From: an uncultured Sutterella sp.
Lineage (GTDB): Bacteria > Pseudomonadota > Gammaproteobacteria > Burkholderiales > Burkholderiaceae_F
Assembly (NCBI GenBank): GCA_905198475.1
Contig: CAJKCQ010000034.1
Coordinates: forward strand, 1 to 21,678
Length of the DNA: 21,678 nucleotides
Direction of reading: 5' to 3'
Positions 6,998-15,215 of the stretch are shown here, one piece after another. The stretch's first letter is position 1; every line of letters starts with the position of its first letter. Under the pieces are notes generated by a model that worked only from the letters and a program-made list of their open reading frames with translations, did no database searches and was not told the DNA's origin. The position numbers were made by a program, and so were the translations under genes.

Positions 6998-8311
6998 TTA
7001 TTGGGCGGCCGAAACTGCGGTTTCTGCGGAGGCGGCGGGCGCGGAAGGCTTCGCTGCGGGCGGATTCTCTTCCTTTTCCTTCTCTTCGAGCTCGTCGGCG
7101 AGGAAGGAGACGGCCGCGGCGTAGAAGTAGCTGCGGTTGTAGCGCAGGATCGCGGCGAAGGATCCCGTGCCTATAAAGTAGTCCACGCCGCGCTCGTTGT
7201 TGGACTTCACCCAGGGAAGATCCACGAGGAGCGTGGGCTCGTCGTCCTTGAGGGGCAGGGGCTCCATGGGTCTGACGCCCGCGCGGAGGAGTTCCCCCGC
7301 GGTCGTGTGGGTCTTGATGCCGCCCGAGCCCGTCGCGGCGAAGATCTCGGGCGTGGCGGCGACGCGGTAGAGCGGGCGCTCGCCCCGCACCCAGCCGTGC
7401 ACGAGGAGGAAGTTCGCCACCGAGGCGATGCCGTCGGCGTCGTTGCCGACCACGTCGATGCGGCCGTCGCCGTCGCCGTCGCGGCCGTAGGCCTTGAGCG
7501 ATGAAGGCATGAACTGCCCGAGCCCCATCGCGCCCGCGAAGGATCCGGTGACGGTGACGGGCTCGGTCTTCTCGAGCCAGCAGAATTCGAGGAAGTTCGC
7601 GAGCTCGGCGCGGTAGTACTTCGCGCGCCGCGTGTAGTCGAAGGAGAGCGTCATCAGGGCGTCGAGGACCCGGAAGCTGCCCATGTTGCGCCCGTAGATC
7701 GACTCGATCCCGATGATCGCCGCGACGGCGTAGCGCGAGACGCCCGTCTCGGCTTCGATGCGCTCGAACACGGCGCGGTTCTCCTCGAGAAACGCCGCGC
7801 CCCGCGAGATGCGCTCGCGGTCGACGAGGTTGCGCTCATAGAGGCGGAAGTTCTTTTCGGGCGTGGTCTTCTTGTTCGCGTTCGGCCGCGGCGTCGTGTA
7901 CCGCTCCGAGAGGGGCGAGTAGCGCGCGACCCGCACCTCGGACTCGAGCCACTCGAAGGGAATGTTCCTTTGGGTTGAAAGTTCCTGCAGGAAGGCGCGC
8001 ACGTCGGGGCGCTCGATGTAGTCCGAGGCCGACGGGCTCCCCTTCACGGAGTCGCTCGGCGGCACGGCCGGGGGCGGCGCCGGGGTCTTCGCCGGCTCCT
8101 TCACGGGTTCCTTCTCAGACGGCTGCTGCGCGGTCTTCTGCGGCTCGACGCGCTCGGGGGCGGCCGCCTCCGCGGGCGCCGCCGGTGTGCTCTGCGCGGC
8201 CGCTCCGGGAGCGGCTTCGGCACTCCGGCCCCCCTCGGGCGCTGCGCAGGCCGAGAGCGCAAGAAGCGCGATGAGGATCGGGGCGGAGCGGAGTCGGAGG
8301 GGGCGGGCCAT
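6998..8311 (-). CDS. mltB: Lytic murein transglycosylase B family lipoprotein
   Basis: Cleaves the glycan strand of peptidoglycan to 1,6-anhydro products in the periplasm. From ATG 8311 the 437-residue protein has a lipoprotein signal peptide with lipobox LSAC (Cys22), then an Ala/Pro/Glu-rich linker to about 95 and the SLT_2 catalytic domain to about 405. The catalytic Glu is Glu203 in IIGIESIYGRNMGSFRVLDA. Other family marks are ALMTLSFDYTRRAKYY, SFAGAMGLGQFMPSS (substrate groove) and a calcium-loop-like DGDGDGRIDVVGND. A second Ala/Pro-rich tail ends the protein. The longer open frame upstream would bury the signal peptide, so I reject it. A TAGAAT at 8352-8357 fits a promoter with a leader of about 35 bases. 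It lacks the C-terminal peptidoglycan-binding domain of some relatives. Confidence 0.9.
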   Translation of the reverse strand: MARPLRLRSAPILIALLALSACAAPEGGRSAEAAPGAAAQSTPAAPAEAAAPERVEPQKTAQQPSEKEPVKEPAKTPAPPPAVPPSDSVKGSPSASDYIERPDVRAFLQELSTQRNIPFEWLESEVRVARYSPLSERYTTPRPNANKKTTPEKNFRLYERNLVDRERISRGAAFLEENRAVFERIEAETGVSRYAVAAIIGIESIYGRNMGSFRVLDALMTLSFDYTRRAKYYRAELANFLEFCWLEKTEPVTVTGSFAGAMGLGQFMPSSLKAYGRDGDGDGRIDVVGNDADGIASVANFLLVHGWVRGERPLYRVAATPEIFAATGSGGIKTHTTAGELLRAGVRPMEPLPLKDDEPTLLVDLPWVKSNNERGVDYFIGTGSFAAILRYNRSYFYAAAVSFLADELEEKEKEENPPAAKPSAPAASAETAVSAAQ

Positions 8312-8351
8312 GGACGGGTCTTGAGGACGGAGAAATCTGGAGACGCTCCTG

Positions 8352-8357
8352 ATTCTA
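8352..8357 (-). promoter_or_regulatory. Candidate -10 element for the mltB-like gene
   Basis: TAGAAT on the minus strand, 41 bases before the ATG, in the short divergent gap with the deacetylase gene. No good -35 is visible. Confidence 0.35.
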
Positions 8358-8505
8358 GCGGCCGCCTCCATGGTGCCGCCGCCCGCCCCCGGCAGAATTG
8401 TTCTATGAACCGACCGGAGGCCTCCGCCGCGCCCGGTTTCAAGCGGGAGCGGGCCCTGTGCTAGTCTCAACGGCAGACAGACCGATCACAACCTCCCCGA
8501 CACTC

Positions 8506-9471
8506 ATGCCCACCACCGACTGGCAGTCGCTTCCCACCGGGTACTTCACGCACCAACTCGTGAACCTCCCGAATCCTCTTGAAAACGCCCCGGAGTCGCC
8601 CGAACGGATCGAGGCGATCGAGACGCGCATGATGCTCGCGGGCCTCGACGAGCGCATCCGCCGCGTCGAATGCGGACCGGCGCCGCGCGAGGCGGTGCTG
8701 CTCGCGCACGACGAGGAGTACCTCGACGCGCTCGAGCGCGCGGGCGCCGGAGACAAGGAGGCGCTCGCGCGCTTCTCCGAACCCGACACGCGCGTGGGGC
8801 CGGACACCTACGACTGCGCGATGGCGAGCGCCGGAGCGGTCGTGCGCGCGGTTGACGCCGTCTTCGCGCGCACGGTGAAGAACGCCTTCTGCGCCGTGAG
8901 GCCCCCGGGACACCACGCCTCGCGCGCGCGGGCGAGCGGCTTTTGCTACCTCAACAACGCCGCCATCGGCGCGCTCTGGGCGCAGAAGCGCTACCGGCTC
9001 TCGCGCATCATGGTGCTCGACTTCGACGCGCACCACGGCGACGGCACGGAGGAGATCCTCGCGGGGCGGAGCGCCTTCCGCTTCCTCTCGCTCTTCCAGT
9101 GGCCGCTTTTTCCCCACCGGCGCATGGACCCGCAGCCCGCCAACGCCATCCTTTCGCCCCTCGAGGCCGGGGCGGACGGGGTGGAGCTGCGGCGCGTGGT
9201 CGAGGAGTCGTGGCTTCCCGAGATCGAACGCTTCCGGCCCGAACTCATGATCCTCTCGGCGGGGTTCGACGCCCACACCGAGGAGCGGATCGCACAGCTG
9301 AAGGCCGCCGAAATCGACTACGCGTGCCTCACGCGCCTTCTCGTCGAGGCGTCCTGGCGACACTGCGAAGGGCGGCTCGTGAGCGTGCTCGAGGGCGGCT
9401 ATGAGCTCAGGAGTCTCGCGCGGAGCGTCTTCACGCACCTACAGGGGCTCGTGCGGACGCCCGCCCTTTGA
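8506..9471 (+). CDS. Histone deacetylase-like zinc amidohydrolase
   Basis: A 321-residue member of the class II-like HDAC/acetylpolyamine amidohydrolase superfamily, which removes acetyl groups from lysine, polyamines or similar amines. All active-site parts are present: RPPGHHASRARASGFCYLNN (His136 and His137), LDFDAHHGDGTEEI (zinc ligands Asp174 and His176), SAGFDAHTEERIAQL (zinc ligand Asp255) and LEGGYE (Tyr299). An N-terminal THQLVNLPNPLENAPESPERI matches the substrate-entry loop of bacterial homologues. The start is uncertain: ATG 8506 places the protein at normal family length, while a GTG at 8458 would add 16 residues; neither has a strong Shine-Dalgarno. The transporter gene starts 22 bases after its stop, so the two are likely one operon. 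Confidence 0.88.
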   Translation: MPTTDWQSLPTGYFTHQLVNLPNPLENAPESPERIEAIETRMMLAGLDERIRRVECGPAPREAVLLAHDEEYLDALERAGAGDKEALARFSEPDTRVGPDTYDCAMASAGAVVRAVDAVFARTVKNAFCAVRPPGHHASRARASGFCYLNNAAIGALWAQKRYRLSRIMVLDFDAHHGDGTEEILAGRSAFRFLSLFQWPLFPHRRMDPQPANAILSPLEAGADGVELRRVVEESWLPEIERFRPELMILSAGFDAHTEERIAQLKAAEIDYACLTRLLVEASWRHCEGRLVSVLEGGYELRSLARSVFTHLQGLVRTPAL

Positions 9472-9493
9472 CCCGTAAGGAGCATTGAGCGCA

Positions 9494-10807
9494 ATGGACT
9501 CGAAGATTCTGATGCCGGGAGTGCGCCCGCGGGAGGTCTGGGCCTGGTCGGCCTTCGACTTCGCCAACTCGGGCTACACGACGGTGGTGCTCACGGCCGT
9601 CTTCAACGCCTACTTCGTCTCGGTCGTGGCGGGCGACGCCCCGTGGGCGACCTTCGCCTGGACGTGCATCATCGCCGCCTCGAACGCCGCGAGCCTCGTG
9701 TTGATGCCGGTGGTCGGGGCGGTCGCGGACGCCGCCGCGAAGAAGAAGCTCTGGCTCTTCGCCGCCACGGCCTGCGCCGTCGCGGGCACCGTCGGACTCG
9801 CCTTCTGCGGCCCGGGCACGATTGCGCTCGCCGCCCTGATGGTGATCGTCTCCAACATCGGCTACAACGTGGGCGAGACCCTCAACTCTGCCTTCCTCCC
9901 CGAAATCGCCCGCCCCGAAGCCGTGGGCAAGGTCTCGGGCTGGGGGTGGTCCTTCGGCTACTGCGGCGGACTCGTGACCTTGGGCGCGTCGCTCGTGCTC
10001 GTCGAAGGGGGCGGCGCCCTCGGGCTCGACATGGACGCGCGGATCGCCGGGACGATGCTCGTCACGGCCGCGGTCTTCCTCCTCGCCTCAATCCCGATCT
10101 TCACGCTTCTGAAGGAGCGCGCAAAGCCTCGCGGCGGAGCCGCGCGAAGCTTTTCCGACCTCTGCCTCGAGAGCTTCCGCGAGACCCTGCGCACGGCGAA
10201 GAGCCTCGGCCAATACCGAGACTTCGCCTGGCTCTCGCTCTGCGGATTCCTTTACCAGTCCGGCATCGCCGTCGTGATCACGCTCTCGGCGGTCTACGCG
10301 GGCGAGGTGATGGGATTCACGACCACCGACACGCTGCTCCTCGTCTTCCTCGTCAACATTACCGCCGCCGCGGGCGCCTTCGGGTTTGGGTACCTCCAGG
10401 ACCGGATCGGCCACAAGCGGGCGCTCGGCCTCACGCTCCTCGTCTGGGTCGCGATGATCGTCTGCGCGGCCTTCGCGACGACGCGTCCGGTCTTCTGGGT
10501 GGCGGCGAACCTCGCGGGTCTCGCGATGGGGTCTTCGCAGTCCGCGGGCCGCGCGATGGTGGCGCTCCTCTCGCCCGAGAGCCGCTCGGCGGAGTTCTTC
10601 AGCTTCTGGAACATGGCGCTCTGGACCGCGGCGATCGTGGGGCCGCTCGCCTACGGGTCGGTGACCTGGATCACCGGAAACGACCACCGGCTCGCGATCG
10701 GCGTCACGGGCCTCTTCTTCGTCGCGGCGCTCTGCGCCCTCACGCCCCTCAACCTCGAGCGCGGCATGCGCGCGGCGGGGCGCAGGGAGGAGAAGGCCGG
10801 AGCCTGA
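9494..10807 (+). CDS. MFS transporter of the UMF1/Atg22-like family
   Basis: A 437-residue protein with about twelve hydrophobic helices. Family marks include the N-terminal VWAWSAFDFANSGYTTVVLT, SNIGYNVGETLNSAFLPEI, and VSGWGWSFGYCGGLVTLGA, as in bacterial relatives of the yeast vacuolar amino-acid effluxer Atg22. The cytoplasmic loop near LLKERAKPRGGAAR marks the middle. I chose ATG 9494 because AAGGAG (9477-9482) lies 11 bases before it; the in-frame TTG at 9485 is only 2 bases from that site. The substrate is unknown. Its position just after the deacetylase gene suggests it moves that enzyme's substrate or product, which is inference. A terminator lies 22 bases after its stop. Confidence 0.87.
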   Translation: MDSKILMPGVRPREVWAWSAFDFANSGYTTVVLTAVFNAYFVSVVAGDAPWATFAWTCIIAASNAASLVLMPVVGAVADAAAKKKLWLFAATACAVAGTVGLAFCGPGTIALAALMVIVSNIGYNVGETLNSAFLPEIARPEAVGKVSGWGWSFGYCGGLVTLGASLVLVEGGGALGLDMDARIAGTMLVTAAVFLLASIPIFTLLKERAKPRGGAARSFSDLCLESFRETLRTAKSLGQYRDFAWLSLCGFLYQSGIAVVITLSAVYAGEVMGFTTTDTLLLVFLVNITAAAGAFGFGYLQDRIGHKRALGLTLLVWVAMIVCAAFATTRPVFWVAANLAGLAMGSSQSAGRAMVALLSPESRSAEFFSFWNMALWTAAIVGPLAYGSVTWITGNDHRLAIGVTGLFFVAALCALTPLNLERGMRAAGRREEKAGA

Positions 10808-10828
10808 GGGCCCGCCCTCCGCCCAAAC

Positions 10829-10866
10829 AAAACGCCCGCATCTTTTTCGAAGGTGCGGGCGTTTTT
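10829..10866 (+). terminator. Bidirectional terminator between the MFS gene and bamD
   Basis: AAAACGCCCGCA (10829-10840) pairs perfectly with TGCGGGCGTTTT (10854-10865) around a 13-base loop. A-rich and T-rich ends let it stop both the MFS transcript and the converging bamD transcript. Confidence 0.92.
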
Positions 10867-10885
10867 GCCGGATCGCGGCGGTCGA

Positions 10886-11641
10886 CTACCGGGCGGGCTG
10901 GGCGCGTTCGGAATTCTTGTTGAGCTCGATGATGCGGCGCGTGTCGTTCGCGAGGTCCGTGATCTTGAGGGCGTCGTAGCTCTCGGCGATCAGCGCGAGG
11001 GCGTCGTCGCGCATCGGCGTGTTCTGGAATTCGCGCACGACGCGCTGCGCGCGGTCGATCGCGGCGACGTAGGCGTGGCGGTCGAAGTAGTACTGCGCGG
11101 TCTTGAGCTCATGCTCGGCCTGCGCGAGCACGAGTTCATGCATGCGGCGGCGGGCTTCCGGCGCGAAGCGGCTGTCGGGATAGCGCAGCGCGAGCTCCTT
11201 GAACGTGTCGAAGGCTTCGCGGGAGGCGTTCGCGTCGCGCTCGGCGAGGTCTTCGGCGGCGAGCTTGTTGAACCAGCTGTCGGTTTCGTTCAGGGTTGCG
11301 AGCGCCTTCAGGTACATCACGTAGTCGCTGTTGGCGTGCGTCGGGTAGGTGCGCAGGAACCGGTCGGCCGCCTGCACGGCGCCCGGCGCGTCGCCGTCCT
11401 TCCAGGTCGCGTAGATGAGCTCGATCTGCGCCTGCTGCGCGTACTGGCCGAAGGGGTAGCGGGCCTCGAGCTTCTGATAGTAGTCCTTCGCCTGAGTCCA
11501 GTTGCTATCATCCAGGGCTGACCTGGCTTCGGTGTAGAGCTTGTCGGCGCTCCAGTCGAGCGTCTGATCCTTGTCAAGGTTCTGCAGCCAGGAGCACGAA
11601 GCCGTGGCGAAGGTCACGGTAATGAGCGCGATGCCGCGCAT
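10886..11641 (-). CDS. bamD: Outer membrane protein assembly factor BamD
   Basis: Essential lipoprotein of the BAM complex that inserts beta-barrel proteins into the outer membrane. From ATG 11641 the protein has 251 residues: a short signal peptide with lipobox TASC (Cys16), then five TPR-like repeats. Family blocks include DDSNWTQAKDYYQKLEARYP, GQYAQQAQIELIYATWKDGD, RFLRTYPTHANSDYVMYLKA, LRYPDSRFAPEARRRM and AQYYFDRHAYVAAIDRAQRV. AAAAGG lies 6 bases before this ATG. An earlier in-frame ATG at 11674 would add 11 residues, has no Shine-Dalgarno and would overlap the rluD start; it cannot be excluded. The divergent rluD neighbour is the arrangement also known in enterobacteria and other proteobacteria. 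A terminator follows its stop. Confidence 0.93.
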   Translation of the reverse strand: MRGIALITVTFATASCSWLQNLDKDQTLDWSADKLYTEARSALDDSNWTQAKDYYQKLEARYPFGQYAQQAQIELIYATWKDGDAPGAVQAADRFLRTYPTHANSDYVMYLKALATLNETDSWFNKLAAEDLAERDANASREAFDTFKELALRYPDSRFAPEARRRMHELVLAQAEHELKTAQYYFDRHAYVAAIDRAQRVVREFQNTPMRDDALALIAESYDALKITDLANDTRRIIELNKNSERAQPAR

Positions 11642-11672
11642 CAGGAGCCTTTTGAAGGGAATGGCGGAATTC

Positions 11673-12761
11673 ATGACACGAGAAGAGGTCGAATTGGACT
11701 GCGAGGATTATAACGGCGGGGATTTTGAAGACGACGAGGCGGAGGCTTTTGAAGAGGCCGCCGCCCCGGAGCCGCCCAAGTTTACGGTCTCCGGGTTCTG
11801 GGGTGAGCGCCTCGACAAGGTCCTCGCGGCCCACCTGCCCGACGTCTCCCGCGCGCGGCTGCAGAAGCTCATCGAAGGGGGCGCCGTCAAGGTGAACGGC
11901 GCCGTCGTCACCAAGGTGCGCGCCAAGGCGACCGAGGGCGACGAGATTGAGCTCACGCAAGCGCCGCGCCTCGACGAGTCGCTCGCCTTCGAGCCGCAGG
12001 AGGACGTGGAGTTCGAGGTGGTCTACGAGGACGACGCGATCATCGTGGTCAACAAGCCCGCCGGACTCGTCGTCCACCCGGGCGCGGGGAATCCCGACGG
12101 AACGCTCCTGAACGGCCTTCTCTTCCGCTATCCGGAACTCAAGGACGTTCCGCGTGCGGGGATCGTGCACCGGCTCGACCGCGACACGACGGGCCTCATG
12201 GTGGTGGCGCGCACGCTCACCGCGCAGACGAACCTCGTGCGGCAGCTCCAGGAGAGGAGCGTCAAGCGCGAGTACTGGGCGATCACGATGGGCTCGGCCG
12301 CGCCCGACTTCGTCGTGGACGTGCCGATCGGGCGCGATCCGCGCAGCCGCATCCGCTTCAAGGGATTCCCGGGCTCCACGGGCGTGCGCGCCAAGCCCGC
12401 GCGCACGCGCGCCCGCACGGTGGACTGGTCGAGCGCCGACGGCATTCCCGTCTCCTGGGTCGCCTGCCGTCTCGACACGGGCCGCACGCACCAGATCCGC
12501 GTGCACCTCACGGGCGAAGCCCTCCCGCTGATCGGCGACCAGCTCTACCGCGGCCGCGCGCCCGGCATCGCCGTCAAGATGGAGAACCTCCTCGACTTCC
12601 ACCGCCAGGCGCTCCACGCCTCGCGCCTCGGGCTCGTGCATCCCGTGACGGGCGAGGAGATGCAGTGGTTCGTCGAGCCCCCCGAGGACATGATCAATCT
12701 GATGGACGACCTCGGCTTCGGGCCCTGGGACCGTCCCGTCACCGTTTTTGAGCGGAGCTGA
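11673..12761 (+). CDS. rluD: 23S rRNA pseudouridine synthase RluD
   Basis: Makes pseudouridines in helix 69 of 23S rRNA (positions 1911, 1915 and 1917 in E. coli). The 362-residue protein begins with about 35 acidic residues, unusual for the family and possibly disordered. The S4 RNA-binding domain follows (ERLDKVLAAHLPDVSRARLQ, GGAVKVNG, about 45-95). The catalytic domain has VVNKPAGLVVHPG, IVHRLDRDTTGLMVVA with catalytic Asp169 in HRLD, and LDTGRTHQIRVHL. ATG 11673 has GAAGGGA 12 bases upstream. An ATG at 11661 is possible but has worse spacing. The start lies only 31 bases from that of divergent bamD. pgeF starts 4 bases after its stop, implying co-transcription. Confidence 0.92.
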   Translation: MTREEVELDCEDYNGGDFEDDEAEAFEEAAAPEPPKFTVSGFWGERLDKVLAAHLPDVSRARLQKLIEGGAVKVNGAVVTKVRAKATEGDEIELTQAPRLDESLAFEPQEDVEFEVVYEDDAIIVVNKPAGLVVHPGAGNPDGTLLNGLLFRYPELKDVPRAGIVHRLDRDTTGLMVVARTLTAQTNLVRQLQERSVKREYWAITMGSAAPDFVVDVPIGRDPRSRIRFKGFPGSTGVRAKPARTRARTVDWSSADGIPVSWVACRLDTGRTHQIRVHLTGEALPLIGDQLYRGRAPGIAVKMENLLDFHRQALHASRLGLVHPVTGEEMQWFVEPPEDMINLMDDLGFGPWDRPVTVFERS

Positions 12762-12765
12762 GGCC

Positions 12766-13581
12766 ATGGCCAATCTCTTCAAGTCTGAAATCGCAAGCGT
12801 CACCCCGGAATGGACGGGCGGGCACCCCGCGCACGTGAAGGCCTTCTTCACGGAGCGCACGGGCGGCATTTCGAGCGGCCCCTGGGGCGGTCCCGACGGC
12901 ATCATGGGCATGAACGTCGCGCGCCACACGGGCGACTTCGCGATGTGCGTCGAGCAGAACCGCCGCATGCTCGCGCAGTGCCTGCCCGCGGAGCCGAAGT
13001 GGCTCACGCAGGTTCACGGCATCAAGGTGCTGCGCGCCGACGCCGCCGCGGGTGAGCCCGAGGCGGACGCCTCCTATACGACCACTCCCGGCGTCGTCTG
13101 CGCCGTGATGACGGCTGACTGCCTTCCCGTCCTCTTTGCGGACCGCAGGGGCCGGATCGTCGGCGCGGCGCACGCGGGCTGGCCCGGACTCGCCGCAGGC
13201 GTGCTGCAGGAGACCGTGCGCGCGATGAGAAAGACGCTTCTGGACGCGGGCGAAGCCGAGCCTGAGCTTGCCGTCTGGTTCGGCCCCCGCATCGGTGAAG
13301 AAGCCTTCGAAGTGGGCGAAGACGTCCTCGACGCGATGAAGACGCACCTTCCCGAAGCGCAGAAGGCCTTCCGGCCCGCCGAAGCGCCGGGGAAGTACTT
13401 CGCCGACTTGGGCGAACTCGCCCGCCAGGCTCTCGAGCAGGTCGGGGTCCCGCGTGAGGCGGTCTCCGACTGCGGTCTCTCAACCTACGCCGACCCGAAG
13501 CGCTTCTGGAGCTACCGCCGCGACGGCGCGCGCTCCGGGCGCCACGCCGCGCTCATCTGGATCGAGCCCGAGGCGCACTAA
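12766..13581 (+). CDS. pgeF: Peptidoglycan editing factor PgeF (YfiH/DUF152, laccase-domain family)
   Basis: A 271-residue member of the family once called multicopper polyphenol oxidase and shown in E. coli to keep L-Ser out of the peptidoglycan stem peptide by amidase activity on faulty muropeptides. Zinc-site residues are present: His84 in TQVHGIKV, Cys119 in MTADCLPVLF and His136 in GAAHAGWPGL. Further marks are WFGPRIGEEAFEVG and the C-terminal RFWSYRRDG. ATG 12766 is chosen because GGAG lies 8 bases upstream and the N-terminus then matches family length; the in-frame TTG at 12748 overlaps rluD. It lies 4 bases after rluD, the same pairing as in E. coli, so translation is probably coupled. 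Confidence 0.92.
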   Translation: MANLFKSEIASVTPEWTGGHPAHVKAFFTERTGGISSGPWGGPDGIMGMNVARHTGDFAMCVEQNRRMLAQCLPAEPKWLTQVHGIKVLRADAAAGEPEADASYTTTPGVVCAVMTADCLPVLFADRRGRIVGAAHAGWPGLAAGVLQETVRAMRKTLLDAGEAEPELAVWFGPRIGEEAFEVGEDVLDAMKTHLPEAQKAFRPAEAPGKYFADLGELARQALEQVGVPREAVSDCGLSTYADPKRFWSYRRDGARSGRHAALIWIEPEAH

Positions 13582-13622
13582 AAAGCAGGCCGCCGCGGCC
13601 CCCGCGCGGGCCCGAAGCCGGC

Positions 13623-13628
13623 TAATAT
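13623..13628 (+). promoter_or_regulatory. Candidate -10 element for rimO
   Basis: TAATAT without a clear -35. A second AT-rich option is TATAAA at 13669-13674, which would give a leader of about 20 bases. The sequence does not decide between them. Confidence 0.3.
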
Positions 13629-13657
13629 CGCCCGCCGTCCGCTTGTGACGGCGGGCG
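13629..13657 (+). other. Strong hairpin in the rimO upstream region
   Basis: CGCCCGCCGTC (13629-13639) pairs perfectly with GACGGCGGGCG (13647-13657) around a 7-base loop. The bases after it are A/T-rich but contain no T-run, so it is not a normal intrinsic terminator on either strand. It may protect the 3' end of the pgeF message, or be part of the rimO leader. Confidence 0.6.
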
Positions 13658-13701
13658 AAAATATTTCATATAAACCAATAACAGACCCCACGCACACACA
13701 C

Positions 13702-15051
13702 ATGACTCGGCACATTCCCGTCGTCGGCTTCGTCTCCCTCGGCTGCCCCAAGGCGCTCGTCGACACCGAACGCATCGTCACGGAGCTGCGCGCCCGCGGC
13801 TACCGCATCGGCTCGACCTACAAGGACGCCGACCTCGTGATCGTCAACACCTGCGGCTTCGTCAATGAAGCCGTTGAGGAGAGCCTGCAGGCGATCTCCG
13901 AGGCGCTCAAGGAGAACGGCCGCGTGATCGTCTGCGGGTGCCTCGGCGGCCGCAAGGAGGCCGACGGCTCCAACTACGTCCTCGCGCGCATGCCCAAGGT
14001 GATCGGCGTCACGGGCCCGGACAGCGTCGACGAGGTGCTCGGCATGGTCGAAGGGGTGCTGCCGCGCCCGCACGATCCCTGGGACGACCTCGTGCCCGCC
14101 GCGGGCGTGCGCCTGACGCCCAAGCACTACGCGTACCTCAAGATCTCCGAAGGCTGCAACCACCACTGCACTTTCTGCATCATCCCGAACCTGCGCGGCT
14201 CGCTCTTCTCGCGTCCGATCGGCGACATCGTGCGCGAGGCGGAGAACCTCAAGGCCGCCGGCGTGAAGGAGCTCCTCGTGATCAGCCAGGACACGGCCGC
14301 CTACGGCGTGGACCGCCGCTATCGCCTCGACTTCGCGGGCGGGCGCCCGGTGCACACGAAGCTCCTCGACCTCTGCCGCGAGCTCGGGCGCCTCAACATC
14401 TGGACGCGCCTGCACTACGTGTACCCGTATCCGTCGGTGGACGACGTGGTGCCGCTCATGGCCGAGGGGCTGGTGCTCCCGTACCTCGACGTGCCCTTCC
14501 AGCACGCGCATCCGCGGATCCTCAAGCTCATGAAGCGTCCGGCCTGCGGCGAGAAGAACCTCGAGCGCATCGCCGCCTGGCGCCGCGCCTGCCCGGACAT
14601 CACGATCCGCTCGACCTTCATCGCCGGGTTCCCGGGCGAGACGGAGGCCGAGTTCGAGTACCTCCTCGACTTCCTGCGCGAGGCGCAGCTCGACCGCGTC
14701 GGGTGCTTCGCCTACTCGCCCGTCGAGGGCGCGGCCGCGAACGACCTCCCCGGGGCACTCCCCGACGAGGTGCGCGAAGACCGCCGCCGCCGTCTGATGG
14801 AGCTCCAGGCCGAGATCTCCCTCAAGAAGCTCGCGCGCCGCATCGGCGGGGTCGAGGACGTGATCATCGACGAGGAGCCCGACGAGGACGGCGTCGCCGT
14901 GGGCCGCACGAAGTCCGACGCCCCCGACATCGACGGCGTCTGCTACGTCACGACCGACCGCAGGCTCGAGCCCGGCGACATCGTCAAGGTGCGCATCACC
15001 GCCAATGAAGAGCACGACCTGATCGGCCGCGAGGTGACGCCCGAGGGCTGA
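13702..15051 (+). CDS. rimO: Ribosomal protein S12 methylthiotransferase RimO
   Basis: A radical-SAM enzyme that adds a methylthio group to the conserved Asp of ribosomal protein S12 (Asp88 in E. coli). The 449-residue protein has the N-terminal MTTase domain with Cys15 (SLGCPKALVDTE), Cys51 (NTCGFV) and Cys80 (CGCLGG) for one iron-sulfur cluster. The radical-SAM cluster motif EGCNHHCTFC carries Cys152, Cys156 and Cys159. A C-terminal TRAM domain covers about 380-449. SLGCPKALVD and PFQHAHPRILKLMKRP separate RimO from the tRNA enzyme MiaB. ATG 13702 fits the family N-terminus; no Shine-Dalgarno precedes it, and the leader there is A- and C-rich. A frame opening at 13645 would add 19 unlikely residues. 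Confidence 0.95.
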   Translation: MTRHIPVVGFVSLGCPKALVDTERIVTELRARGYRIGSTYKDADLVIVNTCGFVNEAVEESLQAISEALKENGRVIVCGCLGGRKEADGSNYVLARMPKVIGVTGPDSVDEVLGMVEGVLPRPHDPWDDLVPAAGVRLTPKHYAYLKISEGCNHHCTFCIIPNLRGSLFSRPIGDIVREAENLKAAGVKELLVISQDTAAYGVDRRYRLDFAGGRPVHTKLLDLCRELGRLNIWTRLHYVYPYPSVDDVVPLMAEGLVLPYLDVPFQHAHPRILKLMKRPACGEKNLERIAAWRRACPDITIRSTFIAGFPGETEAEFEYLLDFLREAQLDRVGCFAYSPVEGAAANDLPGALPDEVREDRRRRLMELQAEISLKKLARRIGGVEDVIIDEEPDEDGVAVGRTKSDAPDIDGVCYVTTDRRLEPGDIVKVRITANEEHDLIGREVTPEG

Positions 15052-15068
15052 CGCGGGCCCTCGGCTCA

Positions 15069-15215
15069 TTGTTGCCGAAAGGGCGGATTCGTGACGGAAG
15101 GCTTGCGTCCGCCGCCCAGGAGAAGGCGCCTGAAAAGGCTCCGGCTGCGGCGCAGACGCCGCCCGCCCCGGAAGGGCCGGGTGCCGGAGCGCCGCAGAAA
15201 ACGAAGGCCGCATGA
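15069..15215 (+). other. Small Ala/Pro-rich reading frame, possibly the tail of a lost gene
   Basis: A plus-strand frame that can only start at TTG (15069 or 15072) or be the 3' end of something lost. It runs LLPKGRIRDGRLASAAQEKA followed by an Ala/Pro/Glu-rich stretch ending APQKTKAA. Codon third positions are mostly G or C, as in real genes here. No ribosome binding site is visible. Its TGA overlaps the ATG of the next small frame. Ala/Pro-rich frames also arise by chance in such DNA. Confidence 0.25.

Noticed and set aside
11574..13007. 477-residue minus-strand frame opposite rluD and pgeF
   Set aside because: It is a shadow: both plus-strand genes have complete catalytic motifs there.
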